In this document: positions 1-8,415 of the stretch, piece by piece
Numbering within the stretch: position 1 is the stretch's first letter
Layout of the letters: every line of letters starts with the position of its first letter
Assembly (NCBI RefSeq): GCF_014645735.1
Contig: NZ_BMMH01000022.1
Location: 16,665 to 80,664, forward strand
Reading direction: 5' to 3'
Source of the DNA: Nocardia jinanensis
Lineage (GTDB): Bacteria; Actinomycetota; Actinomycetes; Mycobacteriales; Mycobacteriaceae
Length of the DNA stretch: 64,000 nucleotides
The notes under the pieces: model-generated
The model's database searches: none
The model's input: the letters and a program-made list of their open reading frames with translations, nothing else
Told to the model about the DNA's origin: nothing
Made by a program: the position numbers and the translations under genes

Positions 1-195
1 ACGTCGGCGCTAGAAAGGTCGGCCATGCTGTGACACATCCGGTCTCGCGGTCTTCGGAAACGCTGGGACACCTTCTCGAACTCCGTTACTGGCCACCAGC
101 CATCGACAATGCCCGAATGCTTGTTCGAGCGGTTTCCGCGTTGCCCGCAACCCGGGAGCACCGGACGGTCGGCCCCGGGCGCTAGATTGGTACAC

Positions 196-1707
196 GTGTC
201 AGCGCCATTGGAAGCGGTCAAACAGACCATGCATACGCGCTGGCCCCTATACCTGACCTCGATGTTGCTCGCGAACGCGTTCGGAGCCGTGCTGGTGTGG
301 GCGTTCATCCAATACGGGTTACCGGTCCCCGAGGGTGAGGAACCGGGCACCCGGCAGGTCGGCCTGCTGGTCCCGGCTATCGTTTTCCTCACCGGCGGCG
401 TGCTCAGTGTGGCCGCCTCGGCCCTGATGCTGCGGCCGGTGATGCGCTGGCAGGTGCGCGGTGGACCACCCAGTCGCCAGGAGCAGATGGCAGCCCTGCA
501 CGCGCCGCTGCGGCAGGCGATTGTGCATCTCGCTCTGTGGGTCCTCGGTGGCGGCGTCCTCGGCGCGGCGATCATCTCCGAGACCCCCGCGCTGGCCGGC
601 GCCGTGATCATCACCGAATGTATGGCGGCGACCATTGTGTTCGGGTTCACCTACATGCTCGGCGAACGGATTCTGCGCCCGGTGGCCGCCGAGGCCCTCA
701 CCGCGGGCCGTTTCGACCACACCCTCACTCCCGGCGTCGGCACCCGGATGGCGATGACCTGGGGGATGGGCACCTTCGCCCCCACCATCGCGATCGTGCT
801 GCTGTGCGTCACCCAGATCTCGTCGGATGTGAAGTTCTCGGCGCAGTCCCTGGCCGTCTCGATCCTGCTGCTCTGCGGTGTGGTGATCATGCAGGCGCTG
901 GCACTGTCGATGCTGACAGCGTCCAGCATCTCCGACCCCGTCCGCCAGCTCAGCCAGGCCATCGACCAGGTGCAGAACGGTGCGCGCGATGTGCAGGTCG
1001 AGGTTTTCGACGGTAGTGAGATCGGTCTGCTGCAGGTCGGTTTCAACCGGATGATGGAGGAGGCGGCGAGCCGGCAGCGGCTGCAGGAACTGTTCGGCCA
1101 GCATGTGGGCGCCGAGGTGGCTCAGCGTGCCCTCGACTACGGTACCGAATTGGGCGGGGAGACCCGATTTGTGGCAGTCCTGTTCGTGGATATGGTCGGT
1201 TCCACCGCGACGGCCGCCGAACATCCACCCACCGAGGTGGTCAGCCTGCTCAACGAATTCTTCCGGGTCGTGGTCGATGTGATCGACCGTCATCACGGAT
1301 TCGTGAACAAATTCGTCGGTGATGCCGCCCTCGCGATTTTCGGCGCGCCGCTGGACCGGCCGGACGCGCCTACTGCCGCGCTGGCCGCCGCGCGCGATCT
1401 GCGCGAAGCCCTGCGCACCGTATCCGGACTGGATATCGGTATCGGGGTTTCCGCCGGTTTGGCGGTCGCGGGGAATATCGGGGCCGCGAACCGCTTCGAA
1501 TACACCGTGATCGGCGACCCGGTGAACGAGGCCTCACGACTCACCGAACTCGCCAAGGATCATCCGGGCCGGGTGCTGGCGTCCGGTTCGGCACTGTATT
1601 TCGCCGAGGACGGCGAACAGCGGCGCTGGACGGCGGGCGAGGAAGTGCAGCTGCGCGGTCGGCGGCGCAAGACACGGCTGTCCTGGCCGAGCGAAACCGT
1701 GCAGTAG
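196..1707 (+). CDS. Membrane-bound class III adenylate/guanylate cyclase with HAMP domain
   Basis: Predicted membrane nucleotidyl cyclase of about 503 residues, probably making cAMP. The N-terminal half has several hydrophobic helices (first near residues 15-40), then a HAMP linker containing SDPVRQLSQAI and a C-terminal cyclase homology domain. Metal-binding aspartates are visible in LFVDMVGST (D332) and VGDAALAIFG (D376), and the transition-state pair is in NEASRL (N444, R448). The architecture matches the mycobacterial Rv1318c-Rv1320c group. I chose the GTG at 196 because the 29 residues before it look non-coding; an ATG at 109 is the alternative. The signal sensed is unknown. Confidence 0.9.
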   Translation: MSAPLEAVKQTMHTRWPLYLTSMLLANAFGAVLVWAFIQYGLPVPEGEEPGTRQVGLLVPAIVFLTGGVLSVAASALMLRPVMRWQVRGGPPSRQEQMAALHAPLRQAIVHLALWVLGGGVLGAAIISETPALAGAVIITECMAATIVFGFTYMLGERILRPVAAEALTAGRFDHTLTPGVGTRMAMTWGMGTFAPTIAIVLLCVTQISSDVKFSAQSLAVSILLLCGVVIMQALALSMLTASSISDPVRQLSQAIDQVQNGARDVQVEVFDGSEIGLLQVGFNRMMEEAASRQRLQELFGQHVGAEVAQRALDYGTELGGETRFVAVLFVDMVGSTATAAEHPPTEVVSLLNEFFRVVVDVIDRHHGFVNKFVGDAALAIFGAPLDRPDAPTAALAAARDLREALRTVSGLDIGIGVSAGLAVAGNIGAANRFEYTVIGDPVNEASRLTELAKDHPGRVLASGSALYFAEDGEQRRWTAGEEVQLRGRRRKTRLSWPSETVQ

Positions 1708-1773
1708 ACCCGCTCGCCGCGGTATCGGAGCAGGCAGCGGACTCCGCCGAGGGGTGTCCATTAGGCTGGGCCC

Positions 1774-2877
1774 GTGACGGCCAACGGTGATGCAGCGGGT
1801 ACCGCTGCTGTGCCTCCGGCCGGGAAACCGGATCCCACCGAGAACCGGCGCCGGATATTCCGCTGGCTCAAATGGCTGGCCGTTTCGATCGTACTTCTCC
1901 TGTTGATCGGCGAGGCTTTCTATCTGTGGCCACGATTACACGAATCGTGGCAAAAGCTCACCGAAATCCATTGGGGCTGGGTCGCGCTGTGTATCGCCGC
2001 GCAAATGCTGTCCATGACCGGTTTCGGCCATGTCCAGAGACAGCTCCTGCGCGCCGGTGGCGTCGAGGTGAGCCAGCACAGGTCGGTCGCGGTCGTCTAC
2101 GGCGCCACCGCCATGTCGGTGACCCTGCCCGCCGGTCAGGTGTTCTCCACAGCCTTCACCTACCGGCAGACCCGGCGCTGGGGTGCGAGTCCGGTGGTCG
2201 CCTCCTGGCAACTGGTGTTCTCCGGTGTCGTCTCCGCGGCGGGCCTGGCCCTGATCGGGGTGCTCGGCACCGTGCTGGCGGGTGGCCGGGTGGGGCCGGT
2301 CAACCTGATCGTTTCGGCGGCCGCGGTGGTGGCACTGATCTGGGCGGGGAACTACGCCTCCCGGCATCCGGGCACCCTCGAAGGGGTCCTGCGCCGGGCC
2401 CTGGTACTGGTCAACCGGGTGCGCAAACGTCCACGGGACATCGGCATCGACAAGATCCGGGAAATGCTCGACCAGGTCGAATCGGTGCGGCTGGGCACCC
2501 GGGACGGCGCGTGGGTCACCGGGTGGGCGGTCGTCCACCGGCTGGCCGATATCGCCTGTCTGGGCGCCGCCTGTTACGCCATCGGTGGCGATCCGCGCTG
2601 GGCGGGATTGCTGATCGCCTTCGCGGCGGGCAAGGCCGTCGGCTCTATCCCCTTCGCGCCGGGCGGGATCGTCTATGTGGACGCGACCCTGATCTACGGC
2701 CTCACCGCGGCCGCCGGATTGCCGGCGGCGCAGGCCGTCGCGGCCGCGTTCGTGTACCGGCTGGTGAGTTTCGTGCTGATCGCGATCATCGGCTGGATCG
2801 TCTTCGCGTTCGTGTTCCGCACCCGCAATGCCGAGGACGACGAGTACGAGAAGGAGTTCTCCCGGCGCAATACCTGA
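1774..2877 (+). CDS. YbhN/UPF0104-family integral membrane protein (lysylphosphatidylglycerol synthase flippase-like domain)
   Basis: A 367-residue polytopic membrane protein starting at GTG. A short polar N-terminus is followed by a helix near residues 32-52 and about seven further hydrophobic stretches. It carries the family's glycine/proline motifs: TLPAGQVFSTAF in the middle and SIPFAPGGIVYVDATLIYG near the C-terminus. The family resembles the flippase half of MprF but has no synthetase domain, so the lipid substrate is unknown. It follows the cyclase gene by 66 bp on the same strand. The acidic C-terminal tail (AEDDEYEKEF) is cytoplasmic by inference. Confidence 0.85.
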   Translation: MTANGDAAGTAAVPPAGKPDPTENRRRIFRWLKWLAVSIVLLLLIGEAFYLWPRLHESWQKLTEIHWGWVALCIAAQMLSMTGFGHVQRQLLRAGGVEVSQHRSVAVVYGATAMSVTLPAGQVFSTAFTYRQTRRWGASPVVASWQLVFSGVVSAAGLALIGVLGTVLAGGRVGPVNLIVSAAAVVALIWAGNYASRHPGTLEGVLRRALVLVNRVRKRPRDIGIDKIREMLDQVESVRLGTRDGAWVTGWAVVHRLADIACLGAACYAIGGDPRWAGLLIAFAAGKAVGSIPFAPGGIVYVDATLIYGLTAAAGLPAAQAVAAAFVYRLVSFVLIAIIGWIVFAFVFRTRNAEDDEYEKEFSRRNT

Positions 2878-2943
2878 GCCGGCCGGGCGCCCTCCAGATA
2901 CAGGTGGCAGGGCACGCGGAGGACACCATGCGCGCAGGCCGGA

Positions 2944-3080
2944 CGTACCTCCGCCAACCGCTGCGGCCGTACGCGGACTGCCGATGGGCATCGCCCGACT
3001 GCGCCGATCAGGCGTACCTCCGCCTCCGCCGCGGCCGTACGCGGACTGCGGAGCGGCTTCGCCGACTGCGCCCACTAAGC
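2944..3080. repeat. Two-copy imperfect direct repeat, unit about 68 bp
   Basis: Two head-to-tail copies start at 2944 and 3013. Each begins with CGTACCTCCGCC and contains the identical 19-mer GCGGCCGTACGCGGACTGC (2963-2981 and 3031-3049). The repeat fills the gap between the YbhN-like gene and the DUF3054 gene and ends just before the latter's GTG start. Confidence 0.8.
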
Positions 3081-3088
3081 TCCTCGGC

Positions 3089-3457
3089 GTGAAGTGGTTC
3101 GTAGCGATCGCCGTCGATATCGTGCTGGTGGTGGTGTTCTGCGCCATCGGGCGGCGCAGTCACGACGAGGCCGTACTCACCGGTCTGCTGCACACGGTCT
3201 GGCCGTTCGCGGCGGGGCTGGCCGTGGGCTGGGTCGTCGCGGTGGCGATCGCCCGCCGCGCGGCCGGTGCCGAACCGTTCGACGGTTCCCGCTTCTGGCC
3301 CACCGGTGTGGTGATCTGGTTGTGCACCCTGGTATTCGGCATGCTGCTGCGGGTGGTGGCGGGTCAGGGCACCGCGTTCAGTTTCATCGTGGTGGCCACC
3401 TCGGTACTGGCGCTGTTCCTGCTCGGCTGGCGAGGGGTCGTCCGGGCGATCAGGTGA
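3089..3457 (+). CDS. DUF3054-family small membrane protein
   Basis: A 122-residue hydrophobic protein starting at GTG (VKWFVAIAVDIV). It has four predicted membrane helices, roughly residues 3-20, 32-55, 72-92 and 98-118, with the conserved GRRSHDE and TVWPFAAGLAVGW segments of DUF3054. The reading frame is open upstream to 2828, but that part translates the direct repeat and has no family similarity, so the GTG at 3089 is preferred. The gene converges on the PBP-like gene 21 bp away. No function is established. Confidence 0.85.
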   Translation: MKWFVAIAVDIVLVVVFCAIGRRSHDEAVLTGLLHTVWPFAAGLAVGWVVAVAIARRAAGAEPFDGSRFWPTGVVIWLCTLVFGMLLRVVAGQGTAFSFIVVATSVLALFLLGWRGVVRAIR

Positions 3458-3478
3458 TCACCGGGACCCGCCCGCTGC

Positions 3479-5161
3479 TCATTCGTCCGGTTTGGCGAGC
3501 GCCTGCAGCATCCGTTCGCCCATCCGGACGACCATATCGCCGCTGTCGACATCGGCGATATGGATCGCGAACGTCAGATCACCCATACTCGCGATCAACC
3601 AGCCGTCGTCACCGGCTTTCGCCGAGAACCCGTTGACGTCACGGAATCCGCGCAGTCGCGCCATCTGCGGTGCGTTCATCCCCTCGCGCAGCGCCGCGCG
3701 CAGGGCGGCGTCGACCGGGCCCGGCAGCGGCCCCATCGGCGCGTCGGTCTCGCCGGGACGGCCTCGTTCGAGCATCGGCGGGCGAACCGTGCCGTTGGTG
3801 ATGGCCGCGGCCGCGATCGCCATTCCGAAGGGGCTGACCAGCAGCGCGTCCGAACCACCACCCTGGCGCACCGGTTCGGCGCCACCCGCGCCGGCCGGAC
3901 GGCCGGTCACTTCCTCCAGCCCGGGAACCCGGAAGTCCACCCCGACTCCGAGCATGGCGGCCGCCTCGATGACTTCTTGATCGGTGACATCCCCGGGCGC
4001 CTTGCCCTTGGCCGCTCCGGCCGCTTTCCGGAACAGGTCGATGGTGCCGCCCGCCGGATACAGCCCGGTGAACGCGACCGCCCCCTGGGCACTGGAGTAG
4101 TTGTTCTGCGCCGCGGCGACGACGGCGCCGGTGGAGGGCTGGGTGACGACGATGGAGGCGGGCGAACCGACGCTGACCACCGCGTCCTCGGCCGCGCGCT
4201 GCAATCGCTGGTCCATGGTCCCTGCGATATCGGGACCGGCCGGACCCTGGTTGCCGGCCAGCTGTTTGACGAATCGCCCGTTCTCGAACAGCTGCACACC
4301 CCAACCGGAGTGCCGGTCCTGGCTTTCCTCCCAGACTTTCTTCATGGCGTCGAGCATCGGCGAGAAGATCCGGCGATCGGAGACGATGAGCCGCGGCTCC
4401 TGTTTCATCACCACACCCGGGATCGGCGCCATTCGCGGTTCCAGAATCGCGAAATCACCTTCCCGCAGGCTGACCGCCGTGATCGGCTTTCCGCCGGCCG
4501 CGGCCAGATCCTCGCGCAGCGAGGCGCCGGTGATCAGTGGCGCGACCGGTTCGATGGCACGGGCCAGCGCGTCGGTGGAGGTCACCTGATCGGGCATCCG
4601 GGTGGGATCGAGTTCGACGACGTTGATGATCTGCTGGGTCATCAACGGCTTACCGACGTTGTCGACGACTTTCGGCGCCGGGTCGGGCGTGGTGCGCACC
4701 AGCTGGACGGTGCGGTTCTGACGGAGCTCGGGCATGACCACGGCCGGGTCCCAGGAGATCCGCCAGCCGTTGGCGAGTTTGCGGACGGTACCCTCCAGAC
4801 CGTACGTCCAGTTCTTCTGCTCGCCGAAGCTCCATTTCACGTCGAGGTTGAAGATCCCGGATTCGGCATCGAGTCCGATGAATTGCGCCTTCTCGTAGTC
4901 GACGGTGCCCGATTCGAGACCTTCGAACATTTGCTGAAGAGTTGCCGAGGCCGCCGACGGGTACGAGGTCAACTCGGCCGCACCGGCGTAGTCGTGTTCG
5001 TCGAGTCGTTGGGTGAATCGGTCGACGACCGCTTCGGGCCCGGCCGCCTCGGTTCCGGTCCCGCACGATCCCATCGCAATTGCCAGAGCCGCCACCCCCA
5101 TAAGGGCCACTGCGCCCCGGAAGCGAAAGCGGCGCGATCCCCTCACGTCCATGTCGCCCAC
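3479..5161 (-). CDS. Lipoprotein penicillin-binding-protein homologue lacking the catalytic motifs
   Basis: A 560-residue exported protein with a lipobox-like MGSC (Cys33). Residues about 40-155 form an NTF2-like/MecA N-terminal domain (VVDRFTQRLDEHDYAGAAEL), a PBP-dimer-like region follows, then a transpeptidase fold. At the expected active-site position after FTGLYP the sequence reads G372-T-I-D375 where a PBP has SxxK. The roughly 50-residue segment that normally carries SxN is missing, and KTG has become K515-A-G. The frame is intact and the rest is well conserved, so this is probably a catalytically dead scaffold or regulatory paralogue of the Rv2864c-type lipoprotein PBPs. The start is GTG; an in-frame ATG lies at 5152. 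Confidence 0.88.
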   Translation of the reverse strand: MGDMDVRGSRRFRFRGAVALMGVAALAIAMGSCGTGTEAAGPEAVVDRFTQRLDEHDYAGAAELTSYPSAASATLQQMFEGLESGTVDYEKAQFIGLDAESGIFNLDVKWSFGEQKNWTYGLEGTVRKLANGWRISWDPAVVMPELRQNRTVQLVRTTPDPAPKVVDNVGKPLMTQQIINVVELDPTRMPDQVTSTDALARAIEPVAPLITGASLREDLAAAGGKPITAVSLREGDFAILEPRMAPIPGVVMKQEPRLIVSDRRIFSPMLDAMKKVWEESQDRHSGWGVQLFENGRFVKQLAGNQGPAGPDIAGTMDQRLQRAAEDAVVSVGSPASIVVTQPSTGAVVAAAQNNYSSAQGAVAFTGLYPAGGTIDLFRKAAGAAKGKAPGDVTDQEVIEAAAMLGVGVDFRVPGLEEVTGRPAGAGGAEPVRQGGGSDALLVSPFGMAIAAAAITNGTVRPPMLERGRPGETDAPMGPLPGPVDAALRAALREGMNAPQMARLRGFRDVNGFSAKAGDDGWLIASMGDLTFAIHIADVDSGDMVVRMGERMLQALAKPDE

Positions 5162-5462
5162 TCTTCACTCTTGTCACTCCAGTAACAAGACCACCGTACC
5201 TGAAAAATGCCTGCTTGCGAGTGATCGCAAACCCGAAATCGTACCCGGACCCACTGTGTGTAGCTGTGGCCGAGCCCAACTCGCCGCACAGCGGACCATG
5301 ATCAATTATCGGGGCGCCCGAGAACACCCGGCGACGCTACGCTACCGATCGATCAGAAGCGGTGCGCCGTTACCCCGCAAGTCCGCATTCATCGGAGAGA
5401 TACCCGCTCACGGTAGCTCAGAATCATCCGCTCGCGAGTGAGGTGTCGGTAGGGTTGCTGTC
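5162..5462. promoter_or_regulatory. Divergent intergenic region between the PBP homologue and aroQ
   Basis: This 301-bp gap should hold the two divergent promoters. A short inverted repeat TCTTGT/ACAAGA (5169-5174 and 5185-5190) lies just upstream of the PBP-homologue start. I see no convincing gene, RNA or consensus promoter. Confidence 0.45.
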
Positions 5463-5927
5463 ATGTCCGACGGCACCCTCCCGCAAACCTCGAGCAGCCC
5501 GATTCTGGTCCTCAACGGCCCGAATCTGAATATGCTCGGCACCCGGCAACCCGAGGTGTACGGGTCGGAAACCCTCGCCGATGTAATCGAATTGTGTCGT
5601 CGCGCCGCGGCGGCGCACGGCCGGGAGATCTCCCATTTCCAGTCGAATTCCGAGGGTGATCTCATCGACCGGATCCATGGGGCGCACGGCACGGTCTCGG
5701 CGATCGTGATAAATCCCGGCGGGCTGACCCACACCTCGGTCGCGCTGCGCGACGCACTGGTCATTCCGGAGGTGCCGATCGTCGAGGTGCACATCAGCAA
5801 TGTGCACGCACGTGAGGATTTCCGCCGGCATTCGTATATCTCGCCCATCGCCGACGCGGTGGTCGCCGGGATGGGCATCCAGGGCTACGCGGCGGCGATC
5901 GAATTCCTGCTCACCCGCCGGGTGTGA
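5463..5927 (+). CDS. aroQ: Type II 3-dehydroquinate dehydratase
   Basis: Third step of the shikimate pathway: dehydration of 3-dehydroquinate to 3-dehydroshikimate, cytoplasmic, dodecameric in the family. The 154-residue length is typical. The signatures are complete: LNGPNLNMLGTRQPEVYG with catalytic Tyr33, INPGGLTHTSVALRDAL with Asn84, and EVHISNVHAREDFRRHSY with His110. The ATG follows an otherwise gene-free divergent region, so it is probably transcribed from its own promoter. A strong hairpin follows the stop directly. Other shikimate genes are not nearby. Confidence 0.97.
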   Translation: MSDGTLPQTSSSPILVLNGPNLNMLGTRQPEVYGSETLADVIELCRRAAAAHGREISHFQSNSEGDLIDRIHGAHGTVSAIVINPGGLTHTSVALRDALVIPEVPIVEVHISNVHAREDFRRHSYISPIADAVVAGMGIQGYAAAIEFLLTRRV

Positions 5928-5949
5928 CCGGCCCCGCTCACGGGGCCGG
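5928..5949. terminator. Bidirectional hairpin terminator
   Basis: A perfect 9-bp stem, CCGGCCCCG / CGGGGCCGG, with a 4-nt loop, starts right after the aroQ stop and ends 3 bp before the convergent reductase gene. There is no U-tract. Confidence 0.75.
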
Positions 5950-5952
5950 CAC

Positions 5953-6411
5953 TCAACTCGCGCTCTCGATCCGGAAAACCGGGAAGCCGGGGGCGATTCC
6001 GGCGAGTTCGGCGTCGGTGGAGTCCTTGGTGATGCCCTCGAAGAACCGGCCGACCTCCCAGCCCCAGCGCTCGAGGTAGAGCCGCAGCAGCGGGACCTTG
6101 TCCGCGTCGTCGACCTCGACCGCGCCGAAGACCTCGGTCCGCCGGCCCAGCCGCAGCTCGCCGGTGCCGGCGACGCGTAGGTTGCGCACCCACTGGGTGT
6201 GGCCGCGCGGCGCGACGAGGTAGCGCTGCCCATCGGCGGCGGTCATCAGATTGACCATGGTGGTCCGCCACTCTCCGGATCTGCGGCCGCGTACCGCCAG
6301 CAACCGGGACCCGGCGATGCTGATACCGAGCTTGGGCAGCAGGTTGGCGATCCGGTTGAAGATCGCGTCGAAACCGGTCGGGCCGAGGTAGCGGGTCGTC
6401 GCGTCGGTCAT
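5953..6411 (-). CDS. Deazaflavin (F420)-dependent nitroreductase-family protein (Ddn-like, DUF385)
   Basis: A 152-residue split beta-barrel protein of the nitroreductase/quinone-reductase family that uses F420H2 in actinomycetes. Family features are LLAVRGRRSGEWRTTMVNLM and YLVAPRGHTQWVRNLRVAG, followed by a beta-barrel with RRTEVFGAVEV. Substrate unknown; characterised relatives reduce quinones and nitro compounds. It has its own promoter, divergent from the alcohol dehydrogenase gene, and two GAGCNGTGCTC motifs lie in the shared region. Confidence 0.9.
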   Translation of the reverse strand: MTDATTRYLGPTGFDAIFNRIANLLPKLGISIAGSRLLAVRGRRSGEWRTTMVNLMTAADGQRYLVAPRGHTQWVRNLRVAGTGELRLGRRTEVFGAVEVDDADKVPLLRLYLERWGWEVGRFFEGITKDSTDAELAGIAPGFPVFRIESAS

Positions 6412-6426
6412 CTCGTTCTCCTTTGT

Positions 6427-6490
6427 GAGCGGTGCTCTCTGTTGTGAACAACAATCGCACCTTGACCCGAGGAAGTCAAGAGCAGTGCTC
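6427..6490. promoter_or_regulatory. Pair of GAGCNGTGCTC palindromic motifs
   Basis: GAGCGGTGCTC (6427-6437) and the perfect palindrome GAGCAGTGCTC (6480-6490) flank a further inverted repeat, GTTGT-GA-ACAAC (6441-6452), in the 266-bp divergent gap. The arrangement suggests an operator for the reductase promoter. No regulator gene is adjacent. Confidence 0.45.
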
Positions 6491-6677
6491 TCATTTCATT
6501 GAAACCACAGGTCAGGATGCGCCCGGCGTGTGCACAGAGCCGAAACGATCGGCTGCGATTTCCGCCGGCCCGCCGAACCGGCTACCGGCAGCCCGATTTT
6601 CTGAGACGGTGGTCGTGGACCCGGTCTCCCGCGGATATCGGGCGTGCGTGCTGAAACGAATGGCGGAGGAGAGTGGC

Positions 6678-7775
6678 GTGCGAGCCGCAGTTTTCCACGG
6701 AGCCGAACCCCGGCTGGTCATCGAGGAGATCCCGGTGCCGGTCCCCCGGCGGGGCGAGGTCCTGCTGAAGGTCACCGCCTGCGGGGTCTGCCATACCGAC
6801 CTGCACGTCCTGCGATCCGAGGTGAAGTTCCCAGCGCCCGCCGTGCTCGGTCACGAGGTCTCCGGGGTTGTCGAACAACTCGGCGAGGGCGTGGACGATA
6901 TCGCGATCGGCGACAACGTGGTGTGCAGTTTCATCATGCCCTGCGGTGACTGCCGCCACTGTGTACGCGGCGCGGAGGACCTCTGCGAAAAGTTCTTCGC
7001 GCACAACCGGCTCAACGGCACCCTCTACGACGGCACGAGCCGGCTCGCCCGGGCCGACGGCACCCCCCTGGCCATGTACTCGATGGGTGGGCTCGCCGAG
7101 TACTGCGTGGTACCTGCCTCCGATGTCTTCGAGGTGCCCGGCGACGTCGGTCTCGAAGCCGTATCCATCCTGGGTTGCAGTTCGTTCACCGCGCTCGGCG
7201 CGATACACACCGCCGAACTCGGTCTCGGCGACCGGATCGCCGTGGTCGCGGCCGGTGGTGTGGGATCCTCGATCGTGCAGTTCGCGGCGGCGAGCGGGGT
7301 CGCCCAGATCATCGCGATCGATATCAGCGACGAAAAGCTCTCGGCGGTAGCGAAACTCGGCGCCACCCATACGATCAACTCGCGGGCCGAGGACGCCGCG
7401 GCCCGGGTCCGGGAACTCACCGACGGGCACGGAGTCGATGTGGCATTCGAGGCGCTGGGCAGCGCCGCGACCTTCGCGACCGCGCTGGACGTGCTCGACG
7501 ACGGCGGCCGCGCCGTGGTGGTGGGGATCGCCCCGGCCGGCTCCACCGGCGCGATCGACCTGGCCCGCCTGGTCCGCCGCAAGCTGCAGATCCGCGGCTC
7601 ATACGGCGCGAAGGCCCGCACCGATATGCCCGCGCTGCTCCGGATGGTCGCGGCGAACACGGTGCGTCCGCAGGAGGTCATCACTCGCCGCTACTCCCTG
7701 GACCGGGCCGACGAGGCCTACGGCGCGCTGGGCCGCGGCGAGATCGTGGGACGGGCGATCATCGAAATGGGTTGA
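6678..7775 (+). CDS. Zinc-dependent alcohol dehydrogenase (MDR family)
   Basis: A 365-residue medium-chain dehydrogenase/reductase. The catalytic zinc site is CGVCHTDLH with GHEVSG, and the structural zinc lobe has CGDCRHCVRGAEDLC. The nucleotide fold includes VAAGGVGSSIVQFAA followed by an acidic ...IAIDIS strand end, which suggests NAD preference. The GTG start at 6678 is chosen because GGAGGAG lies 6-7 nt upstream and the protein then begins VRAAVFHGAEPRLV as usual for the family; the frame is open to 6432. Substrate unknown. Confidence 0.92.
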   Translation: MRAAVFHGAEPRLVIEEIPVPVPRRGEVLLKVTACGVCHTDLHVLRSEVKFPAPAVLGHEVSGVVEQLGEGVDDIAIGDNVVCSFIMPCGDCRHCVRGAEDLCEKFFAHNRLNGTLYDGTSRLARADGTPLAMYSMGGLAEYCVVPASDVFEVPGDVGLEAVSILGCSSFTALGAIHTAELGLGDRIAVVAAGGVGSSIVQFAAASGVAQIIAIDISDEKLSAVAKLGATHTINSRAEDAAARVRELTDGHGVDVAFEALGSAATFATALDVLDDGGRAVVVGIAPAGSTGAIDLARLVRRKLQIRGSYGAKARTDMPALLRMVAANTVRPQEVITRRYSLDRADEAYGALGRGEIVGRAIIEMG

Positions 7776-7849
7776 GACGCCGCGCGACCGACCGTCCGCG
7801 CCGCGCGGATCAATGCGAAAATTCACCGCCGACCGAGTAACGTCGAGCC

Positions 7850-8161
7850 ATGCCGACGGAGGTCCGCAACAACATCGCACTGGCACGCTTCGAGATCACG
7901 ATCGACGGCGAGGTCGCGGGATATACCGAATATCAGGACACCGTCGGCGAGCGCGCGTTCGTGCACACCGAGGTCGATCCGCGCTTCGACGGTCAGGGCT
8001 ACGCCCGGACCCTCGTCGAAGGCGCTCTGGATGCCACCCACCGTGAGGGTCTGGGTGCGCTACCGATGTGCCGGGTGGTCCAGCATTTCATCGAGACCCG
8101 GCCGCAGTACCTGTCGATGGTGCCGCACTGGGCTCGCGACCGCCTCGGACTGCCGCAGTAG
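7850..8161 (+). CDS. Small GNAT-like N-acetyltransferase (YidJ/GTF2C4-type)
   Basis: A 103-residue single-domain acetyltransferase-like protein. It shows the short-GNAT pattern: a beta strand with DGEVAGYTEYQD, FVHTEVDPRFDGQGYARTLV for acetyl-CoA binding, then a Cys-containing strand (PMCRVVQHFIETRPQY) typical of this subgroup. The acceptor is unknown. The stop codon runs directly into an 84-bp tandem repeat. Confidence 0.85.
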   Translation: MPTEVRNNIALARFEITIDGEVAGYTEYQDTVGERAFVHTEVDPRFDGQGYARTLVEGALDATHREGLGALPMCRVVQHFIETRPQYLSMVPHWARDRLGLPQ

Positions 8162-8385
8162 GCCGCGCAGCTACCACCTGTCCGAGGCGCGACAGTCCAG
8201 CGCCCCAGGAAACGAACCTCCCAACCAGAGACAACCCCACAGCAGGCCGCGCAGCCACCACCTGTCCGAGGCGCGACAGTCCAGCGCCCCAGGAAACGAA
8301 CCTCCCCCAAAGACAACCCCACAGCAGGCCGCGCAGCCACTTGTCCGGGATGCGATTGTCCAGCGTCTCGGAAACAACCGAGCCA
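8161..8385. repeat. Tandem repeat, unit 82-84 bp, about 2.7 copies
   Basis: Copies begin at GGCCGCGCAG at 8161, 8245 and 8327 (periods 84 and 82). The first two are almost identical, including CCACCTGTCCGAGGCGCGAC and AGGAAACGAACCTCCC; the third is degenerate and partial. The array fills the gap between the convergent GNAT and acyltransferase genes. Confidence 0.88.
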
Positions 8386-8415
8386 CAGAGCACCCACGGG
8401 CCCGCGCACGCGCTC

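Noticed and set aside
319..1296. Long minus-strand open frame opposite the cyclase
   Set aside because: Its product is His/Gly/Arg-rich shadow translation without family features, while the plus-strand frame has all cyclase motifs. The same applies to the other long antisense frames, for example opposite leuS, PhoX and ino1.
3479..5161. Sequencing frameshift explaining the missing PBP motifs
   Set aside because: The translation stays in register with the family before and after the altered positions, and the GTID codons were confirmed on the DNA, so substitution and in-frame deletion are the simpler reading.
8161..8385. CRISPR or IS remnant
   Set aside because: The 84-bp units have no spacers, no terminal inverted repeats and no transposase similarity.
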